A stretch of DNA of 64,000 bases, taken from contig JBOEFW010000008.1 in NCBI GenBank assembly GCA_050633105.1, positions 124,001-188,000 of the forward strand, written 5' to 3'. Below, piece by piece: positions 16,132 through 25,414 of this stretch. Every line of letters starts with the position of its first letter. The first letter of the stretch is position 1. The position numbers were made by a program, and so were the translations under genes. Under the pieces are notes generated by a model. The model did no database searches. It was not told the DNA's origin and saw only the letters and a list, made by a program, of their open reading frames with translations. Source of the stretch: Aureispira sp050633105 (GTDB lineage: Bacteria; Bacteroidota; Bacteroidia; Chitinophagales; Saprospiraceae).

Positions 16132-18582
16132 ATGTGCCTTCTACTCTGCTGTTTGCTATTAATAATTAGCCCTCTAGCTGCTCAATCTACTTTTAGTCTT
16201 CAGGGAACATTAGAAGATGAAAAGCAGGAACCTATTGCAGATGCTTTTGTTCTACTAATGCCTGGTAATAAGATTGTTTATACCAATAACAAAGGAGTGT
16301 TTGTTGTTAAAAAACTAGTTCCTCAATCGTATCAGTTAAGCATTAATGCAGATGGTTACCAAACCCAAACGTTAACGGTTGACTTACAAAAAAATATCCT
16401 TGATTTAAAGATCACTTTAAAAGAATTAGAAGTCACTTTTGGCGAAGATGTGGTCGTAGAAGAAACGGAATATTACCTTAATCCTGCAATTAGTGGTGTA
16501 ACATTACTGAGTTCTAAGACAATTCAAGTGATTGATTTGCAAAAAGTATTGGGCAATGTAGCGGCTAATAATGCTCGAGAGTTATACAAAACCATCCCAG
16601 GGCTTAATATCTGGGAGAATGATAATTCAGGAATTCAACTCAATATTGGAGGCCGTGGCCTCAATCCCAACCGAACGTCTAACTTTAATACCCGCCAAAA
16701 TGGCTATGACATTAGTGCAGATGCTTTGGGGTACCCAGAGACGTATTATACACCACCTGCGCAATCCGTACAGCAAATAGAAGTCTTAAGGGGGGCGGCC
16801 TCCTTACAATTTGGAACCCAGTTTGGCGGAATGCTCAATTTTGTTCTCAAAGAAGGGGCAGAAGAGCGACGTTTTGAATGGGTGAGTGAACAAACCTATG
16901 GCAGCTTTAATTTCTTTAATTCTTTTAATAGTATTGGCGGAAGCACCAAAGATAATAAGCTCAATTATTATGTCTTTTATCAATACAAACGAGGCGATGG
17001 TTGGCGTCCCAATGCCAATTTTGAAGTACACAATGGTTACGCCCAGCTTCAATTTCTCCCTCATAAAAAATGGAATATTAAAGCGGAGCAAACGATCATG
17101 CAATATCTAGCGCATCAACCTGGTGGCTTAACAGATTTGGAATATGAACAAGATGCCCGCCAATCCAATCGTTTCCGAAACTGGTTTCGGGTCAATTGGA
17201 ATCTAAGCGCACTGACAGTAGACTTTAAGCTATCTGCACTAACTCAGTTTAATTTACGCACGTTTGGTCTTTTTGCGAGTCGCCAATCCTTGGGCAATTT
17301 GCAGGCGATTAACCGCCCTGATTATGGAGGAGCACGCGATCTGATTCAAGGGCGTTATGCCAATATAGGAAGTGAGTTGCGTTTTTTGCACCGTTATCAA
17401 TTGGGAAAACGAATCTCTGCTTTAGTAGCAGGTGTCCGTATTTATCGTGGACGAACGAACCAACAGCAAGGGCTTTCTAATGATGGAGAGACAGGCACTA
17501 GGCAAGACTTTACGTTAGCAAAAGCGAATGCAGGAATCTTGCGTTCAGATTATCAATTTCCAAGTTGGAATATGGCTGCTTTTGCCGAAAACTTGTTTTC
17601 AATTACAGAACGCTTTAGTATTACTCCTGGTGTACGATTGGAATATATTCAAACACAAGCGGAAGGGTATTATCAAGATTTGCTTATTGTACCAAGGCCA
17701 ACAGGGGTGGATACTTTATATAATCGTGCTATATCGGAGTCTCGATTTCAGGGACGAACGGTCTTTTTAGGAGGGGTAGGGACCAGTTATAAATGGAATC
17801 CTAATACAGAGATATATGCCAACTTTTCGCAGAATTATCGAGGGATCAACTTCAATGATATGCGTATTGCTAATCCCAATCAAGAAGTGGACCCAAACTT
17901 AAAGGATGAGTATGGGTACAATATGGATGTAGGATTTAAAACCAGCTATAAAGGTTTGTTTAATCTTAGTGCTACGCTTTTCTACTTGGCGTACAATCGC
18001 CGTATTGGTAATTTACAAAGCGAACGTGCCAATGCAGACAATCCACTGATCCGCGAATTATATACCTTGCGTACCAACGTAGGGAATGCCCGTGTTTTTG
18101 GAACAGAGCTATTTATAGAGGCAGATGCGATCAAATTATTACAACCTAAATCGCCTTTTAGTTTAGTAGCTTTTGTCAACCTCTCGTTATTGGATGGACG
18201 TTACTTAAAGACCGCAAATAGTTTTGCAGCGGGGAAACAATTGGAATTTGTATCGCCTTTTATTTTGCGAACAGGGTTGACCTTTTCTTATAAAAAACTC
18301 AAAATAGCTTACCAATACGCTTATACCGCTCAGCACTATACGGATGCCACCAATGCAGAATGGGTGCCCAATGCAGTAGTAGGCGAGGTGCCGAGTTATG
18401 GTGTCATGGACTTATCAGCGAGTTATCAGTGGAAATGGTTTGCCTTACAAGCGGGGATTAATAACTTAGCAGATGCGACTTACTTTACGCGTCGTGCAAC
18501 CAGTTATCCAGGTCCAGGGATTTTACCTGCGGATGGCCGTAGTTTTTATGCTTCGTTGCGTTGGACCATTGGCGTGAAATAG
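16132..18582 (+). CDS. TonB-dependent receptor, FecA-like (iron/siderophore class)
   Basis: 816 residues. Signal peptide MCLLLCCLLLIISPLAAQ, then a carboxypeptidase-regulatory-like domain at about residues 20-105, a plug domain with RELYKTIPGLNIWEND and RGAASLQFGTQFGGMLNFVL, and a 22-strand barrel ending SFYASLRWTIGVK. The plug wording (YYTPPAQSVQQIEVLRGAAS) matches the FecA-like group of ferric-siderophore or ferric-citrate receptors rather than the SusC group. It would be an outer-membrane importer driven by TonB-ExbBD. No FecI/FecR regulator lies nearby. A good promoter box sits 48 bases upstream and a strong bidirectional terminator follows after about 125 bases. Ligand identity is inference. 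Confidence 0.9.
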   Translation: MCLLLCCLLLIISPLAAQSTFSLQGTLEDEKQEPIADAFVLLMPGNKIVYTNNKGVFVVKKLVPQSYQLSINADGYQTQTLTVDLQKNILDLKITLKELEVTFGEDVVVEETEYYLNPAISGVTLLSSKTIQVIDLQKVLGNVAANNARELYKTIPGLNIWENDNSGIQLNIGGRGLNPNRTSNFNTRQNGYDISADALGYPETYYTPPAQSVQQIEVLRGAASLQFGTQFGGMLNFVLKEGAEERRFEWVSEQTYGSFNFFNSFNSIGGSTKDNKLNYYVFYQYKRGDGWRPNANFEVHNGYAQLQFLPHKKWNIKAEQTIMQYLAHQPGGLTDLEYEQDARQSNRFRNWFRVNWNLSALTVDFKLSALTQFNLRTFGLFASRQSLGNLQAINRPDYGGARDLIQGRYANIGSELRFLHRYQLGKRISALVAGVRIYRGRTNQQQGLSNDGETGTRQDFTLAKANAGILRSDYQFPSWNMAAFAENLFSITERFSITPGVRLEYIQTQAEGYYQDLLIVPRPTGVDTLYNRAISESRFQGRTVFLGGVGTSYKWNPNTEIYANFSQNYRGINFNDMRIANPNQEVDPNLKDEYGYNMDVGFKTSYKGLFNLSATLFYLAYNRRIGNLQSERANADNPLIRELYTLRTNVGNARVFGTELFIEADAIKLLQPKSPFSLVAFVNLSLLDGRYLKTANSFAAGKQLEFVSPFILRTGLTFSYKKLKIAYQYAYTAQHYTDATNAEWVPNAVVGEVPSYGVMDLSASYQWKWFALQAGINNLADATYFTRRATSYPGPGILPADGRSFYASLRWTIGVK

Positions 18583-18708
18583 TTTTCTGTCATTTTTTTG
18601 AATGGCCGCAAGTTGGTATAAATCGATGGTATGAAATAGCTGGTTTAGCCATGTATTATAGTGCTAAGGAGAGGAACAAAAAACATACTTCAAAGGACGA
18701 AGAAGAAT

Positions 18709-18749
18709 AAAAAAATGGTTGCCTCCCTTAAAGAGGCAACCATTTTTTT
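18709..18749. terminator. Bidirectional terminator between fecA-like and rlpA genes
   Basis: Arms of A-run plus TGGTTGCCTC (to 18724) and GAGGCAACCA plus T-run (from 18733) pair over 16-17 bp around an 8-base loop. It serves both convergent genes: the plus-strand receptor and the minus-strand rlpA. Confidence 0.9.
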
Positions 18750-18772
18750 ATTTGCTAGAGGATAATGTTCTC

Positions 18773-19591
18773 CTAGCGCTTTTTATTAGCTAGCGCTTCT
18801 AAATCTACCACAAAAGCACCTTTTGCATTGTACTTTTTCTTGATACTGTCACAATAGCTAGAGGCTTCTTCGCGAGTAGGCATTGGGCCTAAAATTACTT
18901 TGTAATAAGGCTTGCCATTAAGTTCATCTACAAATACAGTTGCACCTTTGAACCATTTCTTTTGCAAAACGGCTACTTGCTGCACTACTGATTGGTAATC
19001 AGAATAACCAGCAACTTGTACACCAAATCCTTTAGATTCCAATTTGAGAACTTGCATTTTGTACAAACCACCTGTCTTCATATCTTTTGCTTCTACTACC
19101 AATCCTTTTTTAGGTGGATCTGTCTTAGTGGTTGTTTTAGTAACAACGGCAGCAGCAGGTTTTGCAGTTGTTTTAGCAATAGCAGAGGTTACGGCTGTAG
19201 GTTTAGTAGCTACAGGCTTAACGGCCGCTTTAGGATTGTTTAAAATCGTTAATTCTACAGGAGCTTGTGTCACTTTAATCAAGTCAATCTGTTGAGCGGC
19301 TCTTCTAGACAATTCAATCACACGGCCTTTGATAAATGGACCACGATCGATGATGGTGACATCTACTGATTTTTTATTAGCAGGATTGTACACGCGTACT
19401 TTAGTGCCAAAAGGCAATGTTTTGTGGGCAGCAGTCAGTTTTGTTTTGTCATAGATTTCACCACTGATGGTTTTGCGACCATGGTAACTGTCATCATAAT
19501 AACTGGCCAAGCCTTTTTCAGGATCTACATCTGCAAAAGCTAGCGTGGTGCTTACAAGGAAAAAGACTAAAGTTTGAACGAGTAATTTCAT
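18773..19591 (-). CDS. rlpA: RlpA-like septal ring lytic transglycosylase with SPOR domain
   Basis: 272 residues. A signal peptide ends at about residue 20 (TTLAFA). The double-psi beta-barrel RlpA domain spans residues ~28-112, with GLASYYDDSYHGRKTISGE, the KTLPFGTKVRV strand and the catalytic-type Asp in VTIIDRGPF. A low-complexity linker of alanine, lysine, threonine and proline follows (about 120-165). A C-terminal SPOR domain (GVQVAGYSDYQSVVQQV ... YYKVILGPM) binds denuded glycan strands. It should trim peptidoglycan at the division site from the outer-membrane side. It converges on the FecA-like gene and shares its terminator. Upstream, a 17-mer identical to one near the TetR gene occurs about 60 bases before the start. 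Confidence 0.92.
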   Translation of the reverse strand: MKLLVQTLVFFLVSTTLAFADVDPEKGLASYYDDSYHGRKTISGEIYDKTKLTAAHKTLPFGTKVRVYNPANKKSVDVTIIDRGPFIKGRVIELSRRAAQQIDLIKVTQAPVELTILNNPKAAVKPVATKPTAVTSAIAKTTAKPAAAVVTKTTTKTDPPKKGLVVEAKDMKTGGLYKMQVLKLESKGFGVQVAGYSDYQSVVQQVAVLQKKWFKGATVFVDELNGKPYYKVILGPMPTREEASSYCDSIKKKYNAKGAFVVDLEALANKKR

Positions 19592-19931
19592 ACAGCGATG
19601 TTTAAGGTGAAGTTATTGATAGGGCACCTCTTTTGGGAGAGACTAGTTTATCTTTAAACAACTTCAAGGGTATAATAATAAAATACAGTATCTTTAAAGT
19701 CTTCAAAACTGCTAGGAAATCCTATTTTAAAGGAATAAAAAAGGAGTTGGTCAGACAATAAAGCTATTGATTAGGCATTAATAAACGGCCTATACGACAA
19801 TATAAGGAAGTTGTGGCATAAAGCTCAACCAATACTGGTCTTTCTTAAAGAGTAATAAAGAAGCGTTTTCTTTAATAAGGATAATAATTCCTACTAAAAA
19901 AAGTTAAAAAACCTTAATCTACCTCATTATC
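19592..19931. other. Divergent spacer between rlpA and the type IX-sorted protein gene
   Basis: 340 AT-rich bases without a gene. It contains the exact 17-mer TGAAGTTGTTTAAAGAT (minus strand, about 19651-19667) also found at 3513-3529. Otherwise nothing recognisable was seen. Confidence 0.45.
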
Positions 19932-21071
19932 ATGCGTTTACTTTTACCAATTTTGTTCCTTAGTCTTTGTAGTACGATTGCTTGTAGTCAGAACTTAAGG
20001 CTAGTAACTGCTATGCCCAGTGTTTTATCCGAAAATTCAGGCCTATTATTCAGTCCACAAGGCCGCCTTTGGTTGCACAACGATAGTGGTGATTCTGCCA
20101 AATTGTATGAGATCGATACTTTTGGTGTCGTTCAACAAAGTATTCTAGTCAATGGGGTACAAGCAGTGGATTGGGAAGACATTACTCAAGATCCGCAAGG
20201 ACGAGTTTATGTAGGGGATTTTGGTAACAACAGCAACAATCGACAGAATTTGGCTATTTACCGCCTCCCTTCTTTGGATAGCCTAACAGGGAATAGCACA
20301 ACCGCAGAAACCATTCGCTTTTACTATCCCGAACAAACGGCTTATCCACCTGCCAATACAGCTTTAAAATACGATGCAGAAGCTTTGATTTATTATCAAG
20401 ACTCCTTGTATATCTTTACAAAAGACAGAACGAATCCACACCAAGGTTATACTTGGCTGTACAGAGTGCCTGCCGATACAGGCTATCATGCCGCAGAATT
20501 ATTGGATAGTTTTAATACCCAACAAACCAATGTGATTTTTGAAGTAACAGGAGCTGCTTTATCGCCTAATGGACAACAATTAGCGTTGTTAGGAGCAACG
20601 CGTTTATGGTTGTTTAGTAATTTTAGTAATGGGCGTTTTTTTGATGGCAATGTGCAGGTGCTTAATTTCAGCGGCATTAGTCAAAAAGAGGCGCTAGATT
20701 TTGCTAGTAATAGTTTGTTGTATATTGGTAATGAAAGCAGTCTTTTAGGAGCCGCCGAATTACGTGCCTTAGATTTGTCTATTATTCTCTCTCCAAAAAA
20801 ACTGCCTAAGATCGCTCCAAGAATAGCCTTGGCTCCGAATCCTGCCCAAGAGCAGGTGTCCATTCAATTAGAATTAATCGAAGCACAAACTGTGCGCCTT
20901 CAATTGTATAGCCAAGAAGGCCGATTGGTCAACACTTGGTTGCGAGAATCCGTTGCAGCAGGGCAACAAGAATGGCAATTTTCAATTCAAGAACTACCCG
21001 CAGGCATTTATTATGTTCATGCTTGGATTGGTAACGAGCGGCATTTAAAACGTTTGGTTATACAGCCTTGA
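19932..21071 (+). CDS. Secreted beta-propeller protein with type IX secretion C-terminal sorting domain
   Basis: 379 residues. A signal sequence with a possible lipobox (LCSTIAC) starts the protein. Residues ~20-290 look like a beta-propeller, with LSENSGLLFSPQGRLWLHND, VDWEDITQDPQGRVYVGDFG and LYIGNESSLLG. The last ~75 residues form a Por-type sorting domain: APNPAQEQVSIQLE, then VRLQLYSQEGRLV and LPAGIYYVHAW, ending in KRLVIQP. Such domains send proteins through the type IX secretion system and are removed at the surface. The final location is extracellular or attached to the cell surface. The propeller's substrate is unknown. It converges on the next gene with only a 19-base gap. Confidence 0.85.
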   Translation: MRLLLPILFLSLCSTIACSQNLRLVTAMPSVLSENSGLLFSPQGRLWLHNDSGDSAKLYEIDTFGVVQQSILVNGVQAVDWEDITQDPQGRVYVGDFGNNSNNRQNLAIYRLPSLDSLTGNSTTAETIRFYYPEQTAYPPANTALKYDAEALIYYQDSLYIFTKDRTNPHQGYTWLYRVPADTGYHAAELLDSFNTQQTNVIFEVTGAALSPNGQQLALLGATRLWLFSNFSNGRFFDGNVQVLNFSGISQKEALDFASNSLLYIGNESSLLGAAELRALDLSIILSPKKLPKIAPRIALAPNPAQEQVSIQLELIEAQTVRLQLYSQEGRLVNTWLRESVAAGQQEWQFSIQELPAGIYYVHAWIGNERHLKRLVIQP

Positions 21072-21090
21072 TAGTGTGCGCAGATCTGTT

Positions 21091-22194
21091 TTATAAAACA
21101 GGTACAGGAGGCACAAACAAATTATCCTTAACACGCATTGTTAAATGAAGACGAGCAATCACTGCGTTCCAGTTCCAATAATCTTTAGGAGGTTGGTAAG
21201 CATGTTCTTTGGTGGAGTAATATCCTTCTACTGTCGTCATACAAAACATAGAATCAGTCGCCGCAGCCTTCACGCCATCATCTGTGGCACGAGATCCTGT
21301 ATAAAAATCATTGCCTGGCCAAGAGACATGATCCCAAGCAACCAAACTAAAGAGGAAACAATCAGAAAAATCCAAATTAGCTTCATTAAACGTAGCTGGG
21401 GTCGATAATTGAGATTTCCCTTGATTGTCTTTTAGTAGCGGGCGAGTGAGTAAAGTCAGATGGTGTATATCTTGTCGGGCATTTTGACATTCACTATAAG
21501 GATCATAATAAACCGCTTGAATGGCTGGAAAAGCTTGACCATATTCTTTTAAGAAACGAAGCAATACCCGTTCTAAAGCTGCCCCTAACTGGCCCTTAAA
21601 CTGTCCTGCAAATTGCCCACAACCTAAGCCTGGAAGGGTCACTAAACCTCTTTTTTGTTCCGCTACAGCGACCGCATTAGCGTAAGCAAAAACAGGCCAT
21701 AATCTACGGACATACAGTTGATAATACCCTTCCTCGTGTAGGGTGTCATTCTGTACACATTCTTTCCAATCTGCGGGTGTCCAACGTAAATTGCCACTGC
21801 GCAACAAAGCGCCTGCCGTATACAGCAACATACCTTCAAACGGTTGCTCGTGCACAACAGGATAACTATGACGCGCATTATCATAAATAACAACAGGAAC
21901 TGCCACACCAATATCTCCCAATAGGCTCAATTCCTTTTGGGTCCAATCAGAACCATCGCCAAGAACTTCACTCTCTGCAAAAATTCTAGGACGTTTGGTG
22001 GCACATAGCGCCTGCAAAAAATCTTCTGTTGTCCAAGTGCTGGTCGCTTGCTGTTTTAACAAGCGCTGTAAGAATTTTCCAGCGTGCACTTTTCCTGTTT
22101 GTAATTCTTGCCAGTACTGTGCCGCGCGTTGTAAACTTTTAGGGTGAAGTAAGATTTTGTAATCTTCTAATTGATCTTGAAGGAGGGTAGACAT
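21091..22194 (-). CDS. Uncharacterised protein, possible macrodomain-like core
   Basis: 367 residues with no signal peptide or membrane segment, so probably cytoplasmic. The N-terminal ~60 residues are helical and charged. A central stretch RGLVTLPGLGCGQFAGQFKG at about 192-211, followed by a helix and IQAVYYDPYSEC, has the glycine-rich loop pattern of a macro domain (ADP-ribose-binding fold), and TGSRATDDGVKAAATDS later is another conserved-looking loop. I do not recognise the family with certainty. If the macrodomain idea is right it would bind or remove ADP-ribose or act on NAD-derived ligands. It is a lone gene between two convergent or divergent neighbours. Function is inference of low certainty. 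Confidence 0.6.
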   Translation of the reverse strand: MSTLLQDQLEDYKILLHPKSLQRAAQYWQELQTGKVHAGKFLQRLLKQQATSTWTTEDFLQALCATKRPRIFAESEVLGDGSDWTQKELSLLGDIGVAVPVVIYDNARHSYPVVHEQPFEGMLLYTAGALLRSGNLRWTPADWKECVQNDTLHEEGYYQLYVRRLWPVFAYANAVAVAEQKRGLVTLPGLGCGQFAGQFKGQLGAALERVLLRFLKEYGQAFPAIQAVYYDPYSECQNARQDIHHLTLLTRPLLKDNQGKSQLSTPATFNEANLDFSDCFLFSLVAWDHVSWPGNDFYTGSRATDDGVKAAATDSMFCMTTVEGYYSTKEHAYQPPKDYWNWNAVIARLHLTMRVKDNLFVPPVPVL

Positions 22195-22628
22195 AATACA
22201 GAGATATGAAATGAAAAACAGGGGTTATTATAACTAAAATAAAAAGACTATTTTTGTACGCTTATTGTTCTATCTCAAAGAGCGAATATTGCCATGAATT
22301 CATGCTTCAATACGTTTTCTAATGACAAAAAGTATTAATATTTATGAATATTGTTTTTGTTAAAAAAAAGGATAAAATAGTGAAATTGGGTAATTTGGTT
22401 TGATATTGGATGATAAAAAAGATTGCCCATGAAGACTTTCGTTTGCAAGGAAAGAAAGCTCCAAAACAAAAGCAAACTAGTGTTCGTTATTTTTGATGAT
22501 ATGCCCTTACTTCCTAAGCTTTTGTGCTTTTAAGCCATGTTATCAACAAAGGGACGCTCTAACTGGTATCAACCTACTAGCGTTAAAATTTTATCTTAAT
22601 ACTCCATAGAAACAGATTAAAACAACCA
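22195..22628. other. Spacer upstream of the first DUF2490-CotH pair
   Basis: 434 AT-rich bases with no credible gene. A good -7 match, TATTTTTG followed by TACGCTTA, lies at 22249-22256 on the plus strand. If it drives the DUF2490 gene at 22629, the leader would be about 365 bases, unusually long; it may instead start a small RNA. No hairpin of note was seen in between. Confidence 0.45.
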
Positions 22629-23324
22629 ATGATCTTCCTAATACCTTGGCGTTATGCCTTATTACTTTCTCTACTGCTCTTATTGAATTGTTATTCAGTA
22701 GAAGCCCAAAAAACACAAGTACGGCAAGATTTTGGAGCTTGGATTGGTTTTAAAATTAAGAAAGATTTTCCAAAAGATTTTCAATGGTCGCTGGAACAAC
22801 AAATACGAACTTGGAAAAACTCCACAAGAATTGACAAATATTTTGCGGAATTAGGACTGAAATACACGATAAACAAAAACTTTTATCTGGGGACTAACCT
22901 GCGTTATATCCACAATACGAATAGATGGGAGGAACCAGAGAATGCTTTGCGTTATAACATGGATTTGGGATTTAAAATAAATCTTGGAAAAAAAAATCGT
23001 TTAACTTATCGAGTGCGTTACCAACAAAGAATTACACATACCAAAAGAGCGCTCGCGCCTGACATTACAACAGTAACAAGGAACCGAATAAAGTGGCAGT
23101 TAAAATATAAAAAAACGCATAAGTTTTACACAGGAGTAGAGCTTTTTATTCGTAGAGAAGCCTTAAGGACAGCGTATATGGATCGTTTACGCTTTAGTTT
23201 TGGGGATAAAATAAAGACAAAAATTGGGCAGTTTGATGTAGGGGTCGGTTATGAAACTAATCTACAACCCCAAGATCCTTTTTCTTTCTTTTTTGTAAAA
23301 ATCATTCATACCTTATCACTGTGA
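22629..23324 (+). CDS. DUF2490-family outer-membrane protein (first copy)
   Basis: 231 residues with a signal peptide (LLLSLLLLLNCYSVEAQ). The mature protein is a DUF2490 beta-barrel: DFGAWIGFKIKKDFPKDFQW, then SLEQQIRT, LGLKYTINKNFYLGTNLRY, NRLTYRVRYQQRI and a C-terminal phenylalanine-rich strand (FSFFFVKIIHTL). Such proteins sit in the outer membrane; their role is poorly known. The stop codon overlaps the start of the CotH gene by four bases (GTGA), so both are translated as a coupled pair. An identical arrangement occurs at 58911-61093 with recognisably paralogous proteins, implying that the two proteins work together. Confidence 0.88.
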   Translation: MIFLIPWRYALLLSLLLLLNCYSVEAQKTQVRQDFGAWIGFKIKKDFPKDFQWSLEQQIRTWKNSTRIDKYFAELGLKYTINKNFYLGTNLRYIHNTNRWEEPENALRYNMDLGFKINLGKKNRLTYRVRYQQRITHTKRALAPDITTVTRNRIKWQLKYKKTHKFYTGVELFIRREALRTAYMDRLRFSFGDKIKTKIGQFDVGVGYETNLQPQDPFSFFFVKIIHTLSL

Positions 23325-24817
23325 ACTCTTTGAAATACATTGGCTGGTCTATAGCCATAATCAGCACATTACTCTCTTGCTACAAGGAAGAAATAACCTT
23401 TAATAACTTACCAAACAAGGACCTAGAATTACCTTTATTATTAAACTTTGATGATAGAGATTGTTTTTTCGATGAGCAAACAGATCATTTACGGTATTCC
23501 ATAGCGGCTGATTCTATTCCAAATTTCTCCCCTGTTATTTCTTTTAAAAAACAATCGAAGGTGCTTATTAACGGTAAGCCTCTTATCAGGAATAAAGTCA
23601 ACAACCTAGGGACAGTTCAGATAAATAAAGAATATCCAGTAGAAATTACCATGCAAGGCAAAACGAAGGAATTTACCTTGAGTTTTACCAATTTACCTAT
23701 GGCAAGGATCACTACCTTAAATCAAATTGTAGATGAACCGCAACGCTTGGCACATTGGACACTTTATTATGCTTCTCCAGACAGTGCAGAGATGAGTTCT
23801 TATATCGGATTAGAATATAGAGGGGCTTCTTCTCAGAAAAACCCTAAAAAATCTTATGGATTTACGTTTTTACAAAGAAAAAACTCAGAAGTTCCAGTAA
23901 CGCAATCCATATTTGGTGGGGTAACACAAGAAGATTGGATATTAGATGCCGTTTACAATGACCAATTGAAATTTAGAAACAAACTTTCCTTCGAAATTTG
24001 GAAAGCAATGAACCCTACTAAAAATGTAGCTATTGCTTCTAATTATGTAGAAGTCTATCTAAATAATGATTATCAAGGAATATATTGTCTGAATGAAAAA
24101 ATCAGCCCAGCTTATCTACAATTAACAGCTTATGATGCAGTTTTGTACAAAGGGATTAATTGGGATGGTAGTACTTCTTTTGAATTTTTGAACGATAATG
24201 CTCCTCCATTGTATACCAATTACTGGGATGGTTGGGAGCAAAAATATCCCGATACCAAAGAACGAGTTAATTGGGGCCCTTTATTTGAATTAAGGGATTG
24301 GGTCTTAAATACTTCTGATGCAAGATTTATAGCAGAAGCGTCCAACCAAGTCGATCTAGAAAACATGATGGACTACTATCTGTTTATTTATGTGACGGGA
24401 GCACGAGACAATCATGGGAAGAATATGTTTTGGCTAAAGCCCACGGATAATAGCCCTTTTTATATTATTCCTTGGGATGTAGATGCGGCTTGGGGACGCC
24501 ATTGGGATGCTCGAATATTGAGCCCCATGCAACCAAGAGAAAATAAATTATTTGAGCGTCTTATTGCTTTAAATCCAGATAACTTTACAACCAAACTCAA
24601 AGCTAGGTGGCGTTCCTTGCGAGCAAACAGTTGGTCGAATACGGCTATAGAAGCTTTGTTAGATAAAGAAATAAAACGATTAGCCCAAACCGATGTTATT
24701 GCTTTGGACAATGCTCGTTGGGGAACCGTTGTAAATTTAGAATTAGAACGGGCCTATGTTAAAGGTTGGATGGGAGAACAATACAGGTTGTTGGATTTGT
24801 ACTTTGATAATATGTAG
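23321..24817 (+). CDS. CotH-kinase-family lipoprotein (first copy)
   Basis: 498 residues starting at a GTG that overlaps the preceding stop codon. A lipoprotein signal ends STLLSC, so the protein should be membrane-tethered. An N-terminal beta-domain is followed by the CotH kinase domain from about residue 160: YIGLEYRGASSQ, NPKKSYGFTF, WILDAVYND and YVEVYLNNDYQGIYCLNE. It continues to YLFIYVTGARDNHGKNMFW and the metal-binding IIPWDVDAAWGRHW. CotH proteins are atypical secreted kinases; in spore coats they phosphorylate proteins outside the cytosol. Partnership with an outer-membrane DUF2490 protein suggests an envelope substrate. Substrate and donor are unknown here. Paralogue at 59603-61093. 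Confidence 0.9.
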   Translation: MNSLKYIGWSIAIISTLLSCYKEEITFNNLPNKDLELPLLLNFDDRDCFFDEQTDHLRYSIAADSIPNFSPVISFKKQSKVLINGKPLIRNKVNNLGTVQINKEYPVEITMQGKTKEFTLSFTNLPMARITTLNQIVDEPQRLAHWTLYYASPDSAEMSSYIGLEYRGASSQKNPKKSYGFTFLQRKNSEVPVTQSIFGGVTQEDWILDAVYNDQLKFRNKLSFEIWKAMNPTKNVAIASNYVEVYLNNDYQGIYCLNEKISPAYLQLTAYDAVLYKGINWDGSTSFEFLNDNAPPLYTNYWDGWEQKYPDTKERVNWGPLFELRDWVLNTSDARFIAEASNQVDLENMMDYYLFIYVTGARDNHGKNMFWLKPTDNSPFYIIPWDVDAAWGRHWDARILSPMQPRENKLFERLIALNPDNFTTKLKARWRSLRANSWSNTAIEALLDKEIKRLAQTDVIALDNARWGTVVNLELERAYVKGWMGEQYRLLDLYFDNM

Positions 24818-24845
24818 TCTTCGCAAAGAAATCTCTAAACAAAAA

Positions 24846-25397
24846 TTATAAGGATGGTTTAAAATCAGAGCGAGTCAGTCCATATTGTACTATGGTTTTA
24901 AAGGCCCCTTTCTGTTTTAAATGCTCTTTGAGAATACCTTCTTGGCGCATTCCGTTGTGGAGTAGAACTTTGCCTGAAGCAGGGTTTTCTATCAAATGAA
25001 TGGCATGAATTTTATTCAAGTGCAAGACTTCAAAACCAAATTTAAGCAAGACGCTTGTTGCTTCTGTTGCATAACCTTTATTCCAAAAAGGAACAGCGAC
25101 CCAATACCCTAAAGAAGCTCTTTCATCTGTTTTGTTGATTCTTAATTCAATTCCTCCAATAAATTTTTGTTGTTCTTTTTCTCGTATTGCAAAGATATAA
25201 TGCTCTTCTCTTTGGAAGCCTTGGCGAGCAATGTCGATCCAATGAATGGCATCTTTTTCATAATAAGGATGAGGAATTGTGGCTGTTGTTGCGGCAATTT
25301 GAGCATGACCTGCTTGTTCTATAATAGCGGGAATATCGGCTACCTCCAATTGATTTAACAACAAGCGCTCACCGTGTAGAGTTGGGAAAGTTTTCAT
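24846..25397 (-). CDS. GNAT-family N-acetyltransferase (RimJ/RimL type)
   Basis: 183 residues covering one Acetyltransf_3-type GNAT domain: GERLLLNQLEVADIPAI at the N-terminus, then FIGGIELRINK, ASLGYWVAVPFWNKGYATEA (the acetyl-CoA pyrophosphate-binding segment, from about residue 95) and ENPASGKVLLHNGMRQEGIL near residue 145. It would transfer acetyl from acetyl-CoA to an amino group, typically a protein N-terminus or a small metabolite, in the cytoplasm. It is complete compared with the family. It converges on the CotH gene with a gap of about 30 bases and lies just upstream of the GH92 gene in the same direction. Confidence 0.92.
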   Translation of the reverse strand: MKTFPTLHGERLLLNQLEVADIPAIIEQAGHAQIAATTATIPHPYYEKDAIHWIDIARQGFQREEHYIFAIREKEQQKFIGGIELRINKTDERASLGYWVAVPFWNKGYATEATSVLLKFGFEVLHLNKIHAIHLIENPASGKVLLHNGMRQEGILKEHLKQKGAFKTIVQYGLTRSDFKPSL

Positions 25398-25414
25398 GGA
25401 CCTTATTTTACTAG

